A stretch of 64,000 bases of DNA, from the NCBI GenBank assembly GCA_965204565.1, contig CBDBEU010000005.1:930001-994000 (forward strand), written 5' to 3'. Below the pieces are notes generated by a model. It saw only the letters and a list, made by a program, of their open reading frames with translations, was not told where the DNA came from and did no database searches. Shown piece by piece: positions 17,261 to 26,776 of the stretch. The first letter of the stretch is position 1. Each line of letters begins with the position of its first letter. The position numbers were made by a program, and so were the translations under genes. This DNA comes from CBDBEU01 sp965204565. GTDB lineage: Bacteria > Pseudomonadota > Alphaproteobacteria > Rhizobiales > TMED25.

Positions 17261-20200
17261 ATGGCGCAACAAACCCGGACCACGTTCGACGACGACAATG
17301 ATGGAACCATTGACCGCATTGAGTACGACCTGGACGGTGACGGCAATATCGACCGGACGGCCCACCTGAACGCGGACGGTCGCTGGGAGCGGGTGGAACT
17401 GGATCGGGACGATGACGGTAATATCGACCGGATCATTCACCAGGCGTTTGATGACGACGGCACCCGGAGCCTGACCCGGAGGGACTTCGACTCAGACGAC
17501 GACGGCACCATCGACCGGAGCGAGCACTACACTTACAATGCGAGTGGCACCCGGACCCGGACCGATTTCGACGATGACGCGGACGGCACCATCGACCGGA
17601 AGGCGTTCGACCTGGACGGTGACGGCAATATCGACCGGACGGCCCACCTGAACGCGGACGGTCGCTGGGAGAGGGTGGAACTGGATCTGGACGATGACGG
17701 TAATATCGACCGGATCATTCACCAGTCGTTTGATGACGACGGCACCCGGAGCCTGACCCGGAGGGACTTCGACTCAGACGACGACGGCACCATCGACCGG
17801 AGCGAGGCCTACACTTACAACGCGAGTGGCACCCGGACCCGGACCGATTTCGACGATGACGCGGACGGCACCATCGACCGGAAGGCGTTCGACCTGGACG
17901 GTGACGGCAATATCGACCGGAGCGAGGCCTACACTTACAACGCGACCGGCAACCTGACCCGGACCGATTTCGACGACGACAATGACGGTAATATCAACCG
18001 GAGCGAGGCCTACACTTACAACGCGACCGGCAGTCTGACCCGGACCGATTTCGACGATGACGCGGACGGCACGCGCGACCGCATCGCGTTCGACCTGGAC
18101 GGTGACGGCAATATCGACCGGACGGCCCACACGAACGCGGACGGTCGCTGGGAGAGGGTGGAACACGATCTGGACGATGACGGCAATATCGACCGGATCG
18201 ATCACCAGGCGTTTGCCGCGGACGGCACCCGGAGCCTGACCCGGAGGGACTTCGACTCAGACGATGACGGCACCATCGACCGGAGCGAGGCCTACACTTA
18301 CAACGCGAGTGGCAGTCTGATCCGAACCGATTTCGACGATGACGCGGACGGCACGCGCGACCGGAGGGCGCTCGACCTGGACGGTGACGGCACTATCGAC
18401 CTGACGGCCCACCTGAACGCGGACGGTCGCTGGGAGAGGGTGGAACGGGATCTGGACGATGACGGTGATATCGACCGGATCGATCACCACGCGTTTGCCG
18501 CGGACGGCATCCGGAGCCTGACCCGGAGTGACTTCGACTCAAACGACGACGGCACCATCGACCGGAGCGAGGCCTACACTTACAATGCGAGTGGCAGTCT
18601 GATCCGAACCGATTTCGACGATGACGCGGACGGCACCATCGACCGGAAGGCGTTCGACCTGGACGGTGACGGCAATATCGACCGGACGGCCCACCTGAAC
18701 GCGGACGGTCGCTGGGAGCGGGTGGAACTGGATCGGGACGATGACGGTAATATCGACCGGATCGTTCACAACGCGTTTACCGCGGACGGCACCCGGAGCC
18801 TGACCCGGAGGGACTTCGACTCAGACGACGACGGCACCATCGACCGGAGCGAGGCCTACACTTACAATGCGGACGGCAACCGGACCCGGACCGATTTCGA
18901 CGATGACGCGGACGGCACCATCGACCGGAGGGCGTTCGACCTGGACGGTGACGGCAATATCGACCGGACGGCCCACCTGAACGCGGACGGTCGCTGGGAG
19001 CGGGTGGAACTGGATCTGGACGATGACGGTAATATCGACCGGATCGATCACAACGCGTTTGATGACGACGGCACCCGGAGCCTGACCCGGAGGGACTTCG
19101 ACTCAGACGACGACGGCACCATCGACCGGAGCGAGGCCTACACTTACAACGCGGACGGCAACCGGACCCGGACCGATTTCGACACCGACGCGGACGGCAC
19201 CATCGACCGGAGCGAGGCCTACACTTACGACGCGGACGGCAACCGGACCCGGACCCGTTTCGATGACGACAATGACGGCACTATCGACCGGAGCGAACAC
19301 AACACGTTTGATGACGACGGCACCCGGACCCGGACCGCCTTCGACGACGACAATGACGGCCTTATCGACCGGGCCGGGTTCGACGCCGACGGGGACGGCA
19401 CCATCGACCGGAGCGAGACCTACACATTCGGTATGAGAGGCAACCTGTTCCGGACCGATTTCGACGCCGACGGGGACGGCACCGTCGACCGGGTCGAGAC
19501 CTACTCGTATGACGATAGTCGCAACCGGACCCGGACCGACTTCGACGACGACAATGACGACACCATCGACCGGAGCGAGGCCTACACGCTCGACGGGGAC
19601 GGCAACCGGATCCGGACCGATTTCGACGATGGCGCGGACGGCACCGTTGAACGGGCTGAATTCGATGATAATGCGGACGGCACTGTCGATCGGAGCGAGC
19701 GTTACACGCTCGACGAAGGCGGCAACCGGACCCGGACCCGTTTCGATGAGGATGCGGACGGCACTGTCGACCGGGTCGAGACCTACACATTTGCCGAGAA
19801 CGGCAACCTGGTTCGGACCAATTTCGACGACGACAATGACGGCACCACCGACCGGGCCGAGGTCTACAATTACGACGGGAGTGGCAATCTGCTGGTTCGG
19901 ACCAATTTCGACGATGGCGCGGTCGGCGATGTCAACCGGATTGAGGACTACACGTATGACGATAACAACAGGCTGATCCGGACCGAGTTCAACGACGACG
20001 GGGTCGGCGCTTTCGACCGGAGCGAGGACTACACGCTCGACGAAGGCGGCAACCGGACCCGGACCCGTTTCGATGACGATGCGGACGGCACTGTCAATCG
20101 GAGCGAGCGTTACACGCTCGATGGGCACGGCAACCGGATCCGGACCGACTTCGACGACGACAATGACGGCAGGATCGACCGGATCGGGTTCGACGACGAC

Positions 20201-23200
20201 GGGGACGGCACCATCGACCGGATCGGGCGCGCCATAGTTGATGATGAGGACATGCTGACCCGGATCGATTTCGACGACGATGGGGACGGCACAACCGACC
20301 GGAGCGATTTCAACACCCATGGGGACGGTGCCATCGACCGGAGCGAGACCTATCAATATGGTGAGCAGGGCAACCTGTACCGGACCCGTTTCGATGACGA
20401 TGCGGACGGCATCATCGACCGGGCTGAAACCTATTCTTATAATGGGTCCGGCGACCGGACCCGGACCGATTTCGACGATGACGCGGACGGCGCCATCGAC
20501 CGGATCGGATACCACTCGCGCATTCCGAACAGCGTGCAGGTCCGCACCGCGTTCGACGACGGTGCGGACGGCACCATCGACCGGACCGAGACACACACGC
20601 TCAATGAGCAGGGCAGGGTGACCCGGACCAATTTCGACGACGACAATGACGGCACCACCGACCGGAGCGAACTCTATTGGCATGATGAGAACGGCAGGGT
20701 GGCCCGGACCGAGTTCGACGACAACGTTGACCTCATAGGCGACCGGGTCGAGACCTATGTGTATGATGCACAGGGCAGGCTGATCCGGGCCGGGTTCGAC
20801 GACGATGGGAACGGCACCCTCGACCGGCTCGAGTTCGACGACAACGGTGACGGCACCATCGACCGGTTCGAGACCTACCAGTATGATGCGCAGGGCAACC
20901 TGTTCCGGACCGAGTTCAACGACGACGCACGCGGTGGCCCCGAGCGGATCGGGTTCGACAAGAACAATGACGGCGTCATTGAGCGGACCTGGATCGACGA
21001 CAACGGGGATTACAGGATCGACCGGGTCGAGTTCGACGATGACGCGGACGGCACCATCGACCGGACCGCGACCTTAATTTATGCCGCGAACGGCGTCCGG
21101 ATCCGGACAGACGTGGACACTAACGTGGACGGCAAAATCGACAAGGCCGGGTTCGACGACGATGGTGATTTCCGTTACGACTGGACCGAGACCTACCAGT
21201 ATGGTGAGCGGGGCAACCTGTACCGGACCGAGTTCGACGACAACAATGACGGCACCGCCGACCGGACCGAGACCTACCAGTATAATGAGCAGGGCTTTCT
21301 GACCCGGACCGAGTTCGACGATGACGGGGACGGCACGACCGACCGGAGCGAGATAAACAGTTATAATTTCCAGGACATGCTGACCCTGACTGATTTCGAC
21401 GACGGCAATGACGGCACCATCGACCGGAGCGAGACCTACGGGTATGGCGGCTCGTCGGGCAGATTGCTCACGGCCAATTTCCTCGACGCGAACAACAATC
21501 ATTTGCTCACCGAGAACTACCTGTATGATGATAACAACAGGGTGATCCGGACCCGTTTCTTCGAGGAGGGGGATTTCAATTTCGACCGGGTCGAGCACTA
21601 CACGCTCGACGGGGACGGCAACCGGATCCAAACCCGGTTCGACGACGACGCGGACCGCGCCGTTGACCGGGTCGAGAACTATACGCTTGATGCACATGGC
21701 AGGGTGATCCGGATCGGGTTCGACGACGACGCGGACGGCACGACCGACCGGACCGAGACGTACGAATATGGTTCGCGCTTCACCCGGGCCCGGACCGATT
21801 TCGACGACGATGGGGACGGCGACACCGACCGGATCGGGTTCGACAAAGACGGAGACGGTGTCAATGAGGTGATCTGGTTCGACGACGACGGGGATTACAG
21901 GATCGAACGGGCCGGGTTCGACGACGACGCGGACGGCGCCATCGACCGGACCGAGACCTTCATTTATGACGAGGCGGGCACCCGGATCCGGACCGACCTG
22001 GATGACGACAATGACGGCATCATCGACCGGGCCGGGTTCGACGACGACGCGGATTACAATTTCGACCGGATCGAGGCCTATCAGTATTATGATAGCGGGA
22101 GGCTGTTCCGGACCGATTTCGACGACGACGCGGACGGCACCTATGACCGGAGCGAGAACTACGCGTACTCCAATGGCGACCTGATCCGGACCCAGTTCGA
22201 CGACGACGCGGACGGCACCCATGACCGGGTCGAGAAATACTCTTACAACACGACCGGCAGGTTGGACCAGATCTGGTTCGACGATGACAATGACGGCACG
22301 GACGACCGGAGCGAGGGCTACTCTTACGACTTGTCCGGCAACCTGATCCGGACCGAGTTCGACGACGATGGTGACGCAGTCGTCGACCGGAGGGAGCAAT
22401 ACATCCGTGACGCGAACGGCAAGGTTGTACAGAAATGGTTCTCCGACGACGCCGACGCCGTGTCCGGCGGGGTCACCAACCGGTCCGAGTACTACACGTA
22501 CGATGCGGAGGGTAACCTGATCCAGACCGACTTCGACGACGACAATGACAGCAATATCGACCGCACCGCCTTCGACGATGACGCGGACGGCACCGTTGAC
22601 CGGATCGCGACCCATTTCGACGACAACCGTGACCTCTACATCGACCGGACCGACTTCGACGACGACGCGGACGGCACCGTTGACCGGACCGAGCACTACA
22701 CGCGCACAGCGGGTGGCAACAAGGGGGTGATCCGGACCGACTTCGACGATGACAATGACGGCGACACCGACCGGACCGAGCACTACACGCGCGATCAAAA
22801 TCGCAAGGTGACCCGGACCGAGTTCGATGACGACGCGGACGGCGACACCGACCGGATCGAGCACTACACGCGCGATGCGAACAGCAGGGTGATCCGGACC
22901 CGTTTCGATGACGACGCGGACGGCGACACCGACCGGATCGAGCACTACACGCGCGATGCGAACAGCAGGGTGATCCGGACCGATTTCGACGATAACAATG
23001 ACGGCAGAATCGACCGGATCGAGTTCGACAAAGACGGAGACGGCGACATCGACCGGACCGAGACCTTCATTTATGACGAGGCGGGCACCCGGATCCGGAC
23101 CGACCTGGATAACGACAATGACGGCATCATCGACCGGAGCGAGTTCGACGACGACGGGGACGGCGACATCGACCGGATCGGATTCGACAAAGACAGAGAC

Positions 23201-23893
23201 GGTGTCAATGAGGTGATCTGGTTCGACGAAACCGGGGACGGCAGGATCGAACGGGCCGGGTTCGACGACGACGCGGACGGCGCCATCGACCGGACCGAGA
23301 CCTTCATTTATGACGAGGCGGGCACCCGGATCCGGACCGACCTGGATGACGACAATGACGGCATCATCGACCGGGCCGGGTTCGACGCCGACGGTGATTA
23401 CAATTTCGACCGGATCGAGCACTACACCCGTGACGCGAACGGCAGGGTGATCCAGACCGACTTCGATGACAACGCGGACGGGAACGCCGACCGGATCGAG
23501 GCCTACACGCTCGACGAGGGCGGCAACCTGACCCGGACCGATTTCGACGACGGCGCGAACGGGAGCATTGACCGGGTCCGGTATGACGGCGGGATTGATT
23601 TCAGCGGCGGGTTTCCGGACCATGCCGGGCTTGAGGTGGTTCAGCTGGGCGGGGACGGCTCCGGGGACGGCGGCACGGATCTGACCATCCCGGACAACTT
23701 TGTCTTTGCGGGCGCTTCGGGGAGTGAGGTCCGGATCGAGGGCGGAAATACGGACACGCTGCGCTTCGACATGGACGACTTTATCGAAGGGGGCCGTGTC
23801 GATTTCGAAGGAGAGAACTATCGCAGTTTCACGGCCGACGATGGAACCTGGTCATTCACGGTCGATGCGGATGTCCAGCTGTTCGATCTCTGA
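17261..23893 (+). CDS. Giant EF-loop/YD-like repeat protein, probable type I secretion substrate
   Basis: 2210 residues with no signal peptide and no membrane segment. Nearly all of it is a repeat of a 12-residue EF-hand-type loop preceded by Phe, for example F-DDDADGTIDRSE (Asp at 1, 3, 5, Gly 6, Ile 8, Asp 9, Glu 12); I count about 92 loops, some degenerate. Loops either follow each other at 13 residues or alternate with a 14-residue hairpin-like segment such as AYTYNADGNRTRTD, giving 27-residue units that recall YD/RHS repeats. Residues about 20-620 form larger 94-residue units with HLNADGRWERVE. The last 100 residues are non-repetitive and end in DADVQLFDL, acidic then hydrophobic like type I secretion signals. 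No RTX nonapeptides. Inference: calcium-dependent adhesin or surface/matrix protein exported by the ABC/adaptor pair downstream. Function unknown. Confidence 0.85.
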   Translation: MAQQTRTTFDDDNDGTIDRIEYDLDGDGNIDRTAHLNADGRWERVELDRDDDGNIDRIIHQAFDDDGTRSLTRRDFDSDDDGTIDRSEHYTYNASGTRTRTDFDDDADGTIDRKAFDLDGDGNIDRTAHLNADGRWERVELDLDDDGNIDRIIHQSFDDDGTRSLTRRDFDSDDDGTIDRSEAYTYNASGTRTRTDFDDDADGTIDRKAFDLDGDGNIDRSEAYTYNATGNLTRTDFDDDNDGNINRSEAYTYNATGSLTRTDFDDDADGTRDRIAFDLDGDGNIDRTAHTNADGRWERVEHDLDDDGNIDRIDHQAFAADGTRSLTRRDFDSDDDGTIDRSEAYTYNASGSLIRTDFDDDADGTRDRRALDLDGDGTIDLTAHLNADGRWERVERDLDDDGDIDRIDHHAFAADGIRSLTRSDFDSNDDGTIDRSEAYTYNASGSLIRTDFDDDADGTIDRKAFDLDGDGNIDRTAHLNADGRWERVELDRDDDGNIDRIVHNAFTADGTRSLTRRDFDSDDDGTIDRSEAYTYNADGNRTRTDFDDDADGTIDRRAFDLDGDGNIDRTAHLNADGRWERVELDLDDDGNIDRIDHNAFDDDGTRSLTRRDFDSDDDGTIDRSEAYTYNADGNRTRTDFDTDADGTIDRSEAYTYDADGNRTRTRFDDDNDGTIDRSEHNTFDDDGTRTRTAFDDDNDGLIDRAGFDADGDGTIDRSETYTFGMRGNLFRTDFDADGDGTVDRVETYSYDDSRNRTRTDFDDDNDDTIDRSEAYTLDGDGNRIRTDFDDGADGTVERAEFDDNADGTVDRSERYTLDEGGNRTRTRFDEDADGTVDRVETYTFAENGNLVRTNFDDDNDGTTDRAEVYNYDGSGNLLVRTNFDDGAVGDVNRIEDYTYDDNNRLIRTEFNDDGVGAFDRSEDYTLDEGGNRTRTRFDDDADGTVNRSERYTLDGHGNRIRTDFDDDNDGRIDRIGFDDDGDGTIDRIGRAIVDDEDMLTRIDFDDDGDGTTDRSDFNTHGDGAIDRSETYQYGEQGNLYRTRFDDDADGIIDRAETYSYNGSGDRTRTDFDDDADGAIDRIGYHSRIPNSVQVRTAFDDGADGTIDRTETHTLNEQGRVTRTNFDDDNDGTTDRSELYWHDENGRVARTEFDDNVDLIGDRVETYVYDAQGRLIRAGFDDDGNGTLDRLEFDDNGDGTIDRFETYQYDAQGNLFRTEFNDDARGGPERIGFDKNNDGVIERTWIDDNGDYRIDRVEFDDDADGTIDRTATLIYAANGVRIRTDVDTNVDGKIDKAGFDDDGDFRYDWTETYQYGERGNLYRTEFDDNNDGTADRTETYQYNEQGFLTRTEFDDDGDGTTDRSEINSYNFQDMLTLTDFDDGNDGTIDRSETYGYGGSSGRLLTANFLDANNNHLLTENYLYDDNNRVIRTRFFEEGDFNFDRVEHYTLDGDGNRIQTRFDDDADRAVDRVENYTLDAHGRVIRIGFDDDADGTTDRTETYEYGSRFTRARTDFDDDGDGDTDRIGFDKDGDGVNEVIWFDDDGDYRIERAGFDDDADGAIDRTETFIYDEAGTRIRTDLDDDNDGIIDRAGFDDDADYNFDRIEAYQYYDSGRLFRTDFDDDADGTYDRSENYAYSNGDLIRTQFDDDADGTHDRVEKYSYNTTGRLDQIWFDDDNDGTDDRSEGYSYDLSGNLIRTEFDDDGDAVVDRREQYIRDANGKVVQKWFSDDADAVSGGVTNRSEYYTYDAEGNLIQTDFDDDNDSNIDRTAFDDDADGTVDRIATHFDDNRDLYIDRTDFDDDADGTVDRTEHYTRTAGGNKGVIRTDFDDDNDGDTDRTEHYTRDQNRKVTRTEFDDDADGDTDRIEHYTRDANSRVIRTRFDDDADGDTDRIEHYTRDANSRVIRTDFDDNNDGRIDRIEFDKDGDGDIDRTETFIYDEAGTRIRTDLDNDNDGIIDRSEFDDDGDGDIDRIGFDKDRDGVNEVIWFDETGDGRIERAGFDDDADGAIDRTETFIYDEAGTRIRTDLDDDNDGIIDRAGFDADGDYNFDRIEHYTRDANGRVIQTDFDDNADGNADRIEAYTLDEGGNLTRTDFDDGANGSIDRVRYDGGIDFSGGFPDHAGLEVVQLGGDGSGDGGTDLTIPDNFVFAGASGSEVRIEGGNTDTLRFDMDDFIEGGRVDFEGENYRSFTADDGTWSFTVDADVQLFDL
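17481..19131. repeat. 282-bp higher-order tandem repeat inside the giant gene
   Basis: The block beginning gggacttcgactcagac recurs at 17481, 17763, 18246, 18528, 18810 and 19092. Four of the five intervals are exactly 282 bp (94 codons); the one from 17763 to 18246 is 483 bp (282 plus 201) and contains extra 81-bp type units. Copies are near-identical at DNA level, so this part has expanded recently. Downstream of 19.2 kb the repeats continue as strongly diverged 39-bp and 81-bp units. Confidence 0.9.
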
Positions 23894-23953
23894 GAGCCTG
23901 ACCGACTGCCTGATGTCGGGACTGGCGGTGTTTTCGCTCAACTCTTCCCCCCG

Positions 23954-23999
23954 GGCTTCAGTTTGACCGGCTTCAGTTTGATCGGGCTTCAGTTTGACC
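23954..23999. repeat. Three near-tandem copies of a 15-bp unit
   Basis: ggcttcagtttgacc at 23954 and 23985, ggcttcagtttgatc at 23969, with a single extra g before the third copy. It starts 60 bases after the giant gene stop. It is not a hairpin, so not a terminator by itself. Confidence 0.9.
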
Positions 24000-24057
24000 G
24001 GCAGGTGCGCGGCGGCGAGGATCCGGTCCGGGCGCGGAACCTCAGCTCGCTCCGACA

Positions 24058-24430
24058 CGCGGATGCGCGCGCGCCTTGATGAAGTCGACCCCCGCGACCC
24101 GCGCCGCTGCTTCAGGCAGGCCCATGCAGCGCGGAAGGGTGCTCGAAGGCTGGACGGTCTTCGACGGGCATCTGTTGATCTCGGTGGATGGTACCGGCCA
24201 GCATTCCTCGCACAAGGTCGGTTGCAGGCGCTGCTGCGTGAAGAGCCACCGTGACGGGTCGAAGACGTACGACCACCAGAGACCCTCGGCGCGGCGGTGG
24301 TCCACCCCGACCTGAAGGAGGTGTTCCCACTGGGCCGGAGCCGATCCGGAATGAGGACGGAACCACGAAGAACGACTGCGAGCGGAACGCCGCGAATCGT
24401 CTCCTCAACGACATGCGCCCTTCATTGTGC
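24058..24430 (+). pseudogene. DDE transposase remnant (ISNCY-like)
   Basis: Frame pieces in order: RVLEGWTVFDGHLLISVDGTG, SSHKV, CCVKSHRDGSKTY (about 24127-24280), then MVHPDLKEVFPL (24297-24335) in the next frame, then PEPIRNEDGTTKNDCERNAANRL and LNDMR (24338-24420) in the third. This order (SVDGTG, CCVKxHRDG, HQMLGAALVHPD, APEPIRxEDG, KNDCERNAA) is that of a widespread transposase group often labelled ISNCY; the family label is from memory. Two frameshifts and missing ends; inactive. Confidence 0.7.
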
Positions 24431-24725
24431 CGATGTGACAAGTGTCCTGAGAACCGGGAAAGTCAGGGTGGCGTTTTCGATCTCGCCGTGCGCTTTCCTG
24501 GCCTGCCCGGCTTTCTCCAGGGCTGCCAACCGGTCCTCGGTCAGAAGGATACCCTCCCGGGCGGATCGGGCTTCGAGCGCCTTCAAGGCGTTTCTTCATC
24601 GTTTCCAAGATCGTGGCGCAGCCAGATCGAACGCACGCCGGACGAAGGCACTGTCACGCCCTTCGCCGAAACCTCGTTGTCCGGGCAACTTGCCCGGCCA
24701 TCAGCCATATGTGCGCCGAACAACC
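24420..24725 (-). pseudogene. IS481-like transposase fragment
   Basis: On the minus strand, pieces in more than one frame read SSGVRSIWLRHDLETMKKRLE, EGILLTEDRLAALEKA, ARKAHGEIE and QDTCHIGTMKG. These match the linker and start of the catalytic core of IS481-type integrases (SPSGVRSIWLRHxLETMKKRL, LTExQxAALEKAK, AHGExE, GAQDTFYVGTLKGVG). Only about 100 codons remain, with frameshifts. It runs into the forward transposase remnant, which marks a junction between two insertions. It is distinct from the IS481-type gene at 59.6-60.5 kb. Confidence 0.65.
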
Positions 24726-24913
24726 GCTCATTGCCGCCCGCCCGTAACAGCCGTCAATGAGCGGGAATTATTGCTACCGGGAATTGCTGGTCATTCAGGG
24801 GGGGGGTTGAGTTCAAAGACGGCATCAGGCAGGTTCAAATCGCCGCCTGATGACAACCGTCACCGGCTTTTGGGCATATCTCCTTGGACACCGCACAAGA
24901 CTTTGCGGTCATT

Positions 24914-24949
24914 AAGCCAAACGGGAAGCCAAACGGGAAGCCAAACGGG
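24914..24949. repeat. Three perfect copies of a 12-bp unit
   Basis: aagccaaacggg three times in tandem. If the exporter gene starts at TTG 24884 this codes a PNGK repeat (PNGKPNGKPNG) in an N-terminal extension; if it starts at 25025 the repeat is in the leader. Confidence 0.95.
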
Positions 24950-25024
24950 TTTCACTGTCGGGAGACCACAGCAGACAATCAGGACAGATCGCGGTCAACG
25001 ATCCTCGGATTGATTGGGGCACTT

Positions 25025-26776
25025 ATGCAAAATCTCAATCATGCAAAGGCGCATTTCCGGCGCGTACTCTTCTTGCTTGCGTCCTTCTCGCTGGTCGTCA
25101 ACCTGTTGCTGCTGACCATGCCGTTATACATGTTACAGATCTACGATCGCATTCTGACGTCGCGCAGCATGGACACATTGCTGTTTCTGTCGATCATAGC
25201 CGGCGGCGCCCTTGTGGTGCTGGGATTGCTGGAAGCGGTGCGCGCTGTGCTGGCCAGCCGGGCCGGGGCACGGCTGGAAGCCGATCTGGGAACTGATGCT
25301 CTGCTGGTCTCGATGGAGCGGAGCCGCAGCGGAGAGACCGACATTGATGCGGTGCGCCATCTGGCGGCGATCCGCCAGTTTGTCTCATCGCGCATGCTGT
25401 TTGCGCTGCTGGATTTTCCCTTTGCACCGATCTTCATTGCTATTCTTTATGTCATCCACCCGACCTTGTTCTGGCTGACTCTTGCGGGCGCCGCTGTGTT
25501 GTTCGTGCTGGCGATCATCAACCAGCGCCTGTCGCGCGACGCGGCGAGCCGGGCTTCGGAGCAACAGGGTTCCGCCATGTCGATGGCGCAAAACCTGGCC
25601 CGCAATGCCCATACCTTGCAGGCGATGGGTATGACTCATGACGGCATCCGCCTGTGGGGGCGCAACAATTCCCAATCGCTGATTGATCAGGGGTCGGTGG
25701 ATTTTAGCAACGCGATTATGACCGGCATTTCGCGAGCCTTCCGAATGGGACTGCAGATCGCCATTCTTGGTGTGGGTGCGCTGTTGGTTCTCAAGTATGA
25801 GATGACCGCGGGCATGATCTTTGCGGCGTCCATTATCGCAGGTCGGGCCCTGCAGCCGATTGATCAGGTGATTGGTGGCTGGCGGCAATACGCCATGATT
25901 CTCGCTTCCTGGCGCGCGCTGAAAGCGGCGCTTGCGCAGCAGGCGAGCGACGATGAAAGCGCCAGGACCTTGATGCAGGAACCGCAAGGTCATATCGCCG
26001 TTCAGAATGTACTGGTCCTGAGCCCCAATGGCAGTGGTAGTCCCCCGATCCTGAATCGTGTCAGTTTCGACCTGGCACCGGGCACGGTGCTTGGTATTGT
26101 CGGACCGTCCGGCTCGGGCAAATCCACATTGGCCCGGCTGATCGTCGGCGTGCAGAAACCGAGTTCCGGCACGGTTCGAATCGACGCGACAGAAGTGCGG
26201 AACTGGAACAACGAACAACTCGGACGCCATATCGGCTATCTCAGTCAGGACGTTGAACTGTTGCCCGGCACCGTGAAGGAGAATATTGCCCGTCTGTCTG
26301 AACAGCCGGACGATTCGGCGGTGCTGGATGCGGCGCGCAAGGCGCAGGTTCATTCGCTCATTCAAAACCTGCCGCAGGGCTATGACACCCGCATTGGCCC
26401 TGGCGGCCTGGGTCTGTCTGGCGGTCAGCGCCAACGGATCGGTCTGGCCCGTGCCCTTTATGGCGATCCGAAAATCATTGTGCTGGACGAACCCAACGCC
26501 AATCTGGATGACGACGGCGAACTGGCCCTGCGCAAGGCGTTGGCGGCGACACGGTCGACCGGCGTAACGGTCATTATCGTCGCCCAGCGCACGCAGGTGC
26601 TCAATGTGGTCGACAAAATCTTACGCCTGCATTCGGGGTCGGTGGACTATCTCGGCAGCCGCGACGAATTTGCACGCATTCTGCAGCAGCGCCGCAAGAG
26701 GCTGGCTGAGGCCAAAGAGGCGCAGGCGGCGAGTGCTGCCTCACAGAAGCCACAGCCGATTGGGGGCAAGTCATGA
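25025..26776 (+). CDS. prtD: Type I secretion ABC transporter (PrtD/AprD type)
   Basis: Inner-membrane permease-ATPase that drives unfolded substrates through a type I channel. From ATG 25025 it is 583 residues: membrane domain opening with LVVNLLLLTMPLYMLQIYDRILTSRSMDTL, characteristic of the PrtD group without an N-terminal C39-like domain, then the ATPase with Walker A GPSGSGKST near residue 360, signature LSGGQRQRIGLARAL, and Walker B IIVLDEPNANLD. The frame is open to a TTG at 24884, adding a PNGK-repeat tail; family lengths favour 25025. ATGA overlap with the adaptor gene. Likely exports the giant repeat protein upstream. No outer-membrane TolC partner nearby. Confidence 0.9.
   Translation: MQNLNHAKAHFRRVLFLLASFSLVVNLLLLTMPLYMLQIYDRILTSRSMDTLLFLSIIAGGALVVLGLLEAVRAVLASRAGARLEADLGTDALLVSMERSRSGETDIDAVRHLAAIRQFVSSRMLFALLDFPFAPIFIAILYVIHPTLFWLTLAGAAVLFVLAIINQRLSRDAASRASEQQGSAMSMAQNLARNAHTLQAMGMTHDGIRLWGRNNSQSLIDQGSVDFSNAIMTGISRAFRMGLQIAILGVGALLVLKYEMTAGMIFAASIIAGRALQPIDQVIGGWRQYAMILASWRALKAALAQQASDDESARTLMQEPQGHIAVQNVLVLSPNGSGSPPILNRVSFDLAPGTVLGIVGPSGSGKSTLARLIVGVQKPSSGTVRIDATEVRNWNNEQLGRHIGYLSQDVELLPGTVKENIARLSEQPDDSAVLDAARKAQVHSLIQNLPQGYDTRIGPGGLGLSGGQRQRIGLARALYGDPKIIVLDEPNANLDDDGELALRKALAATRSTGVTVIIVAQRTQVLNVVDKILRLHSGSVDYLGSRDEFARILQQRRKRLAEAKEAQAASAASQKPQPIGGKS

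Larger units (their letters stand above)
23894..24883. other. Non-coding debris between giant gene and exporter
   Basis: About 990 bases with no intact gene. It holds a 15-bp triple repeat (23954-23999), a forward transposase remnant (about 24058-24430) and a reverse IS481-like remnant (about 24420-24725), annotated separately. A run of nine G lies at 24798-24806. The exporter promoter must be in this debris or the pair is read from the giant gene. Confidence 0.7.

Noticed and set aside
21074..23623. 849-codon open frame on the minus strand inside the giant gene
   Set aside because: It is the mirror of a codon-periodic repeat: Val/Pro/Ile-rich (EVGPDPV-like) text, no start context, same 13/27-residue period as the forward frame. 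The 526-codon frame at 19103-20683 is the same effect.
17261..23893. RHS/YD-repeat polymorphic toxin
   Set aside because: YD-like segments are present, but there is no RHS core sequence, no variable C-terminal toxin domain and no immunity gene downstream.
17261..23893. RTX (GGxGxDxUx) adhesin or toxin
   Set aside because: No glycine-rich nonapeptide array; the calcium loops are EF type.
25385..26434. 349-codon minus-strand frame over the ABC exporter
   Set aside because: Shadow of the Walker-containing forward gene.
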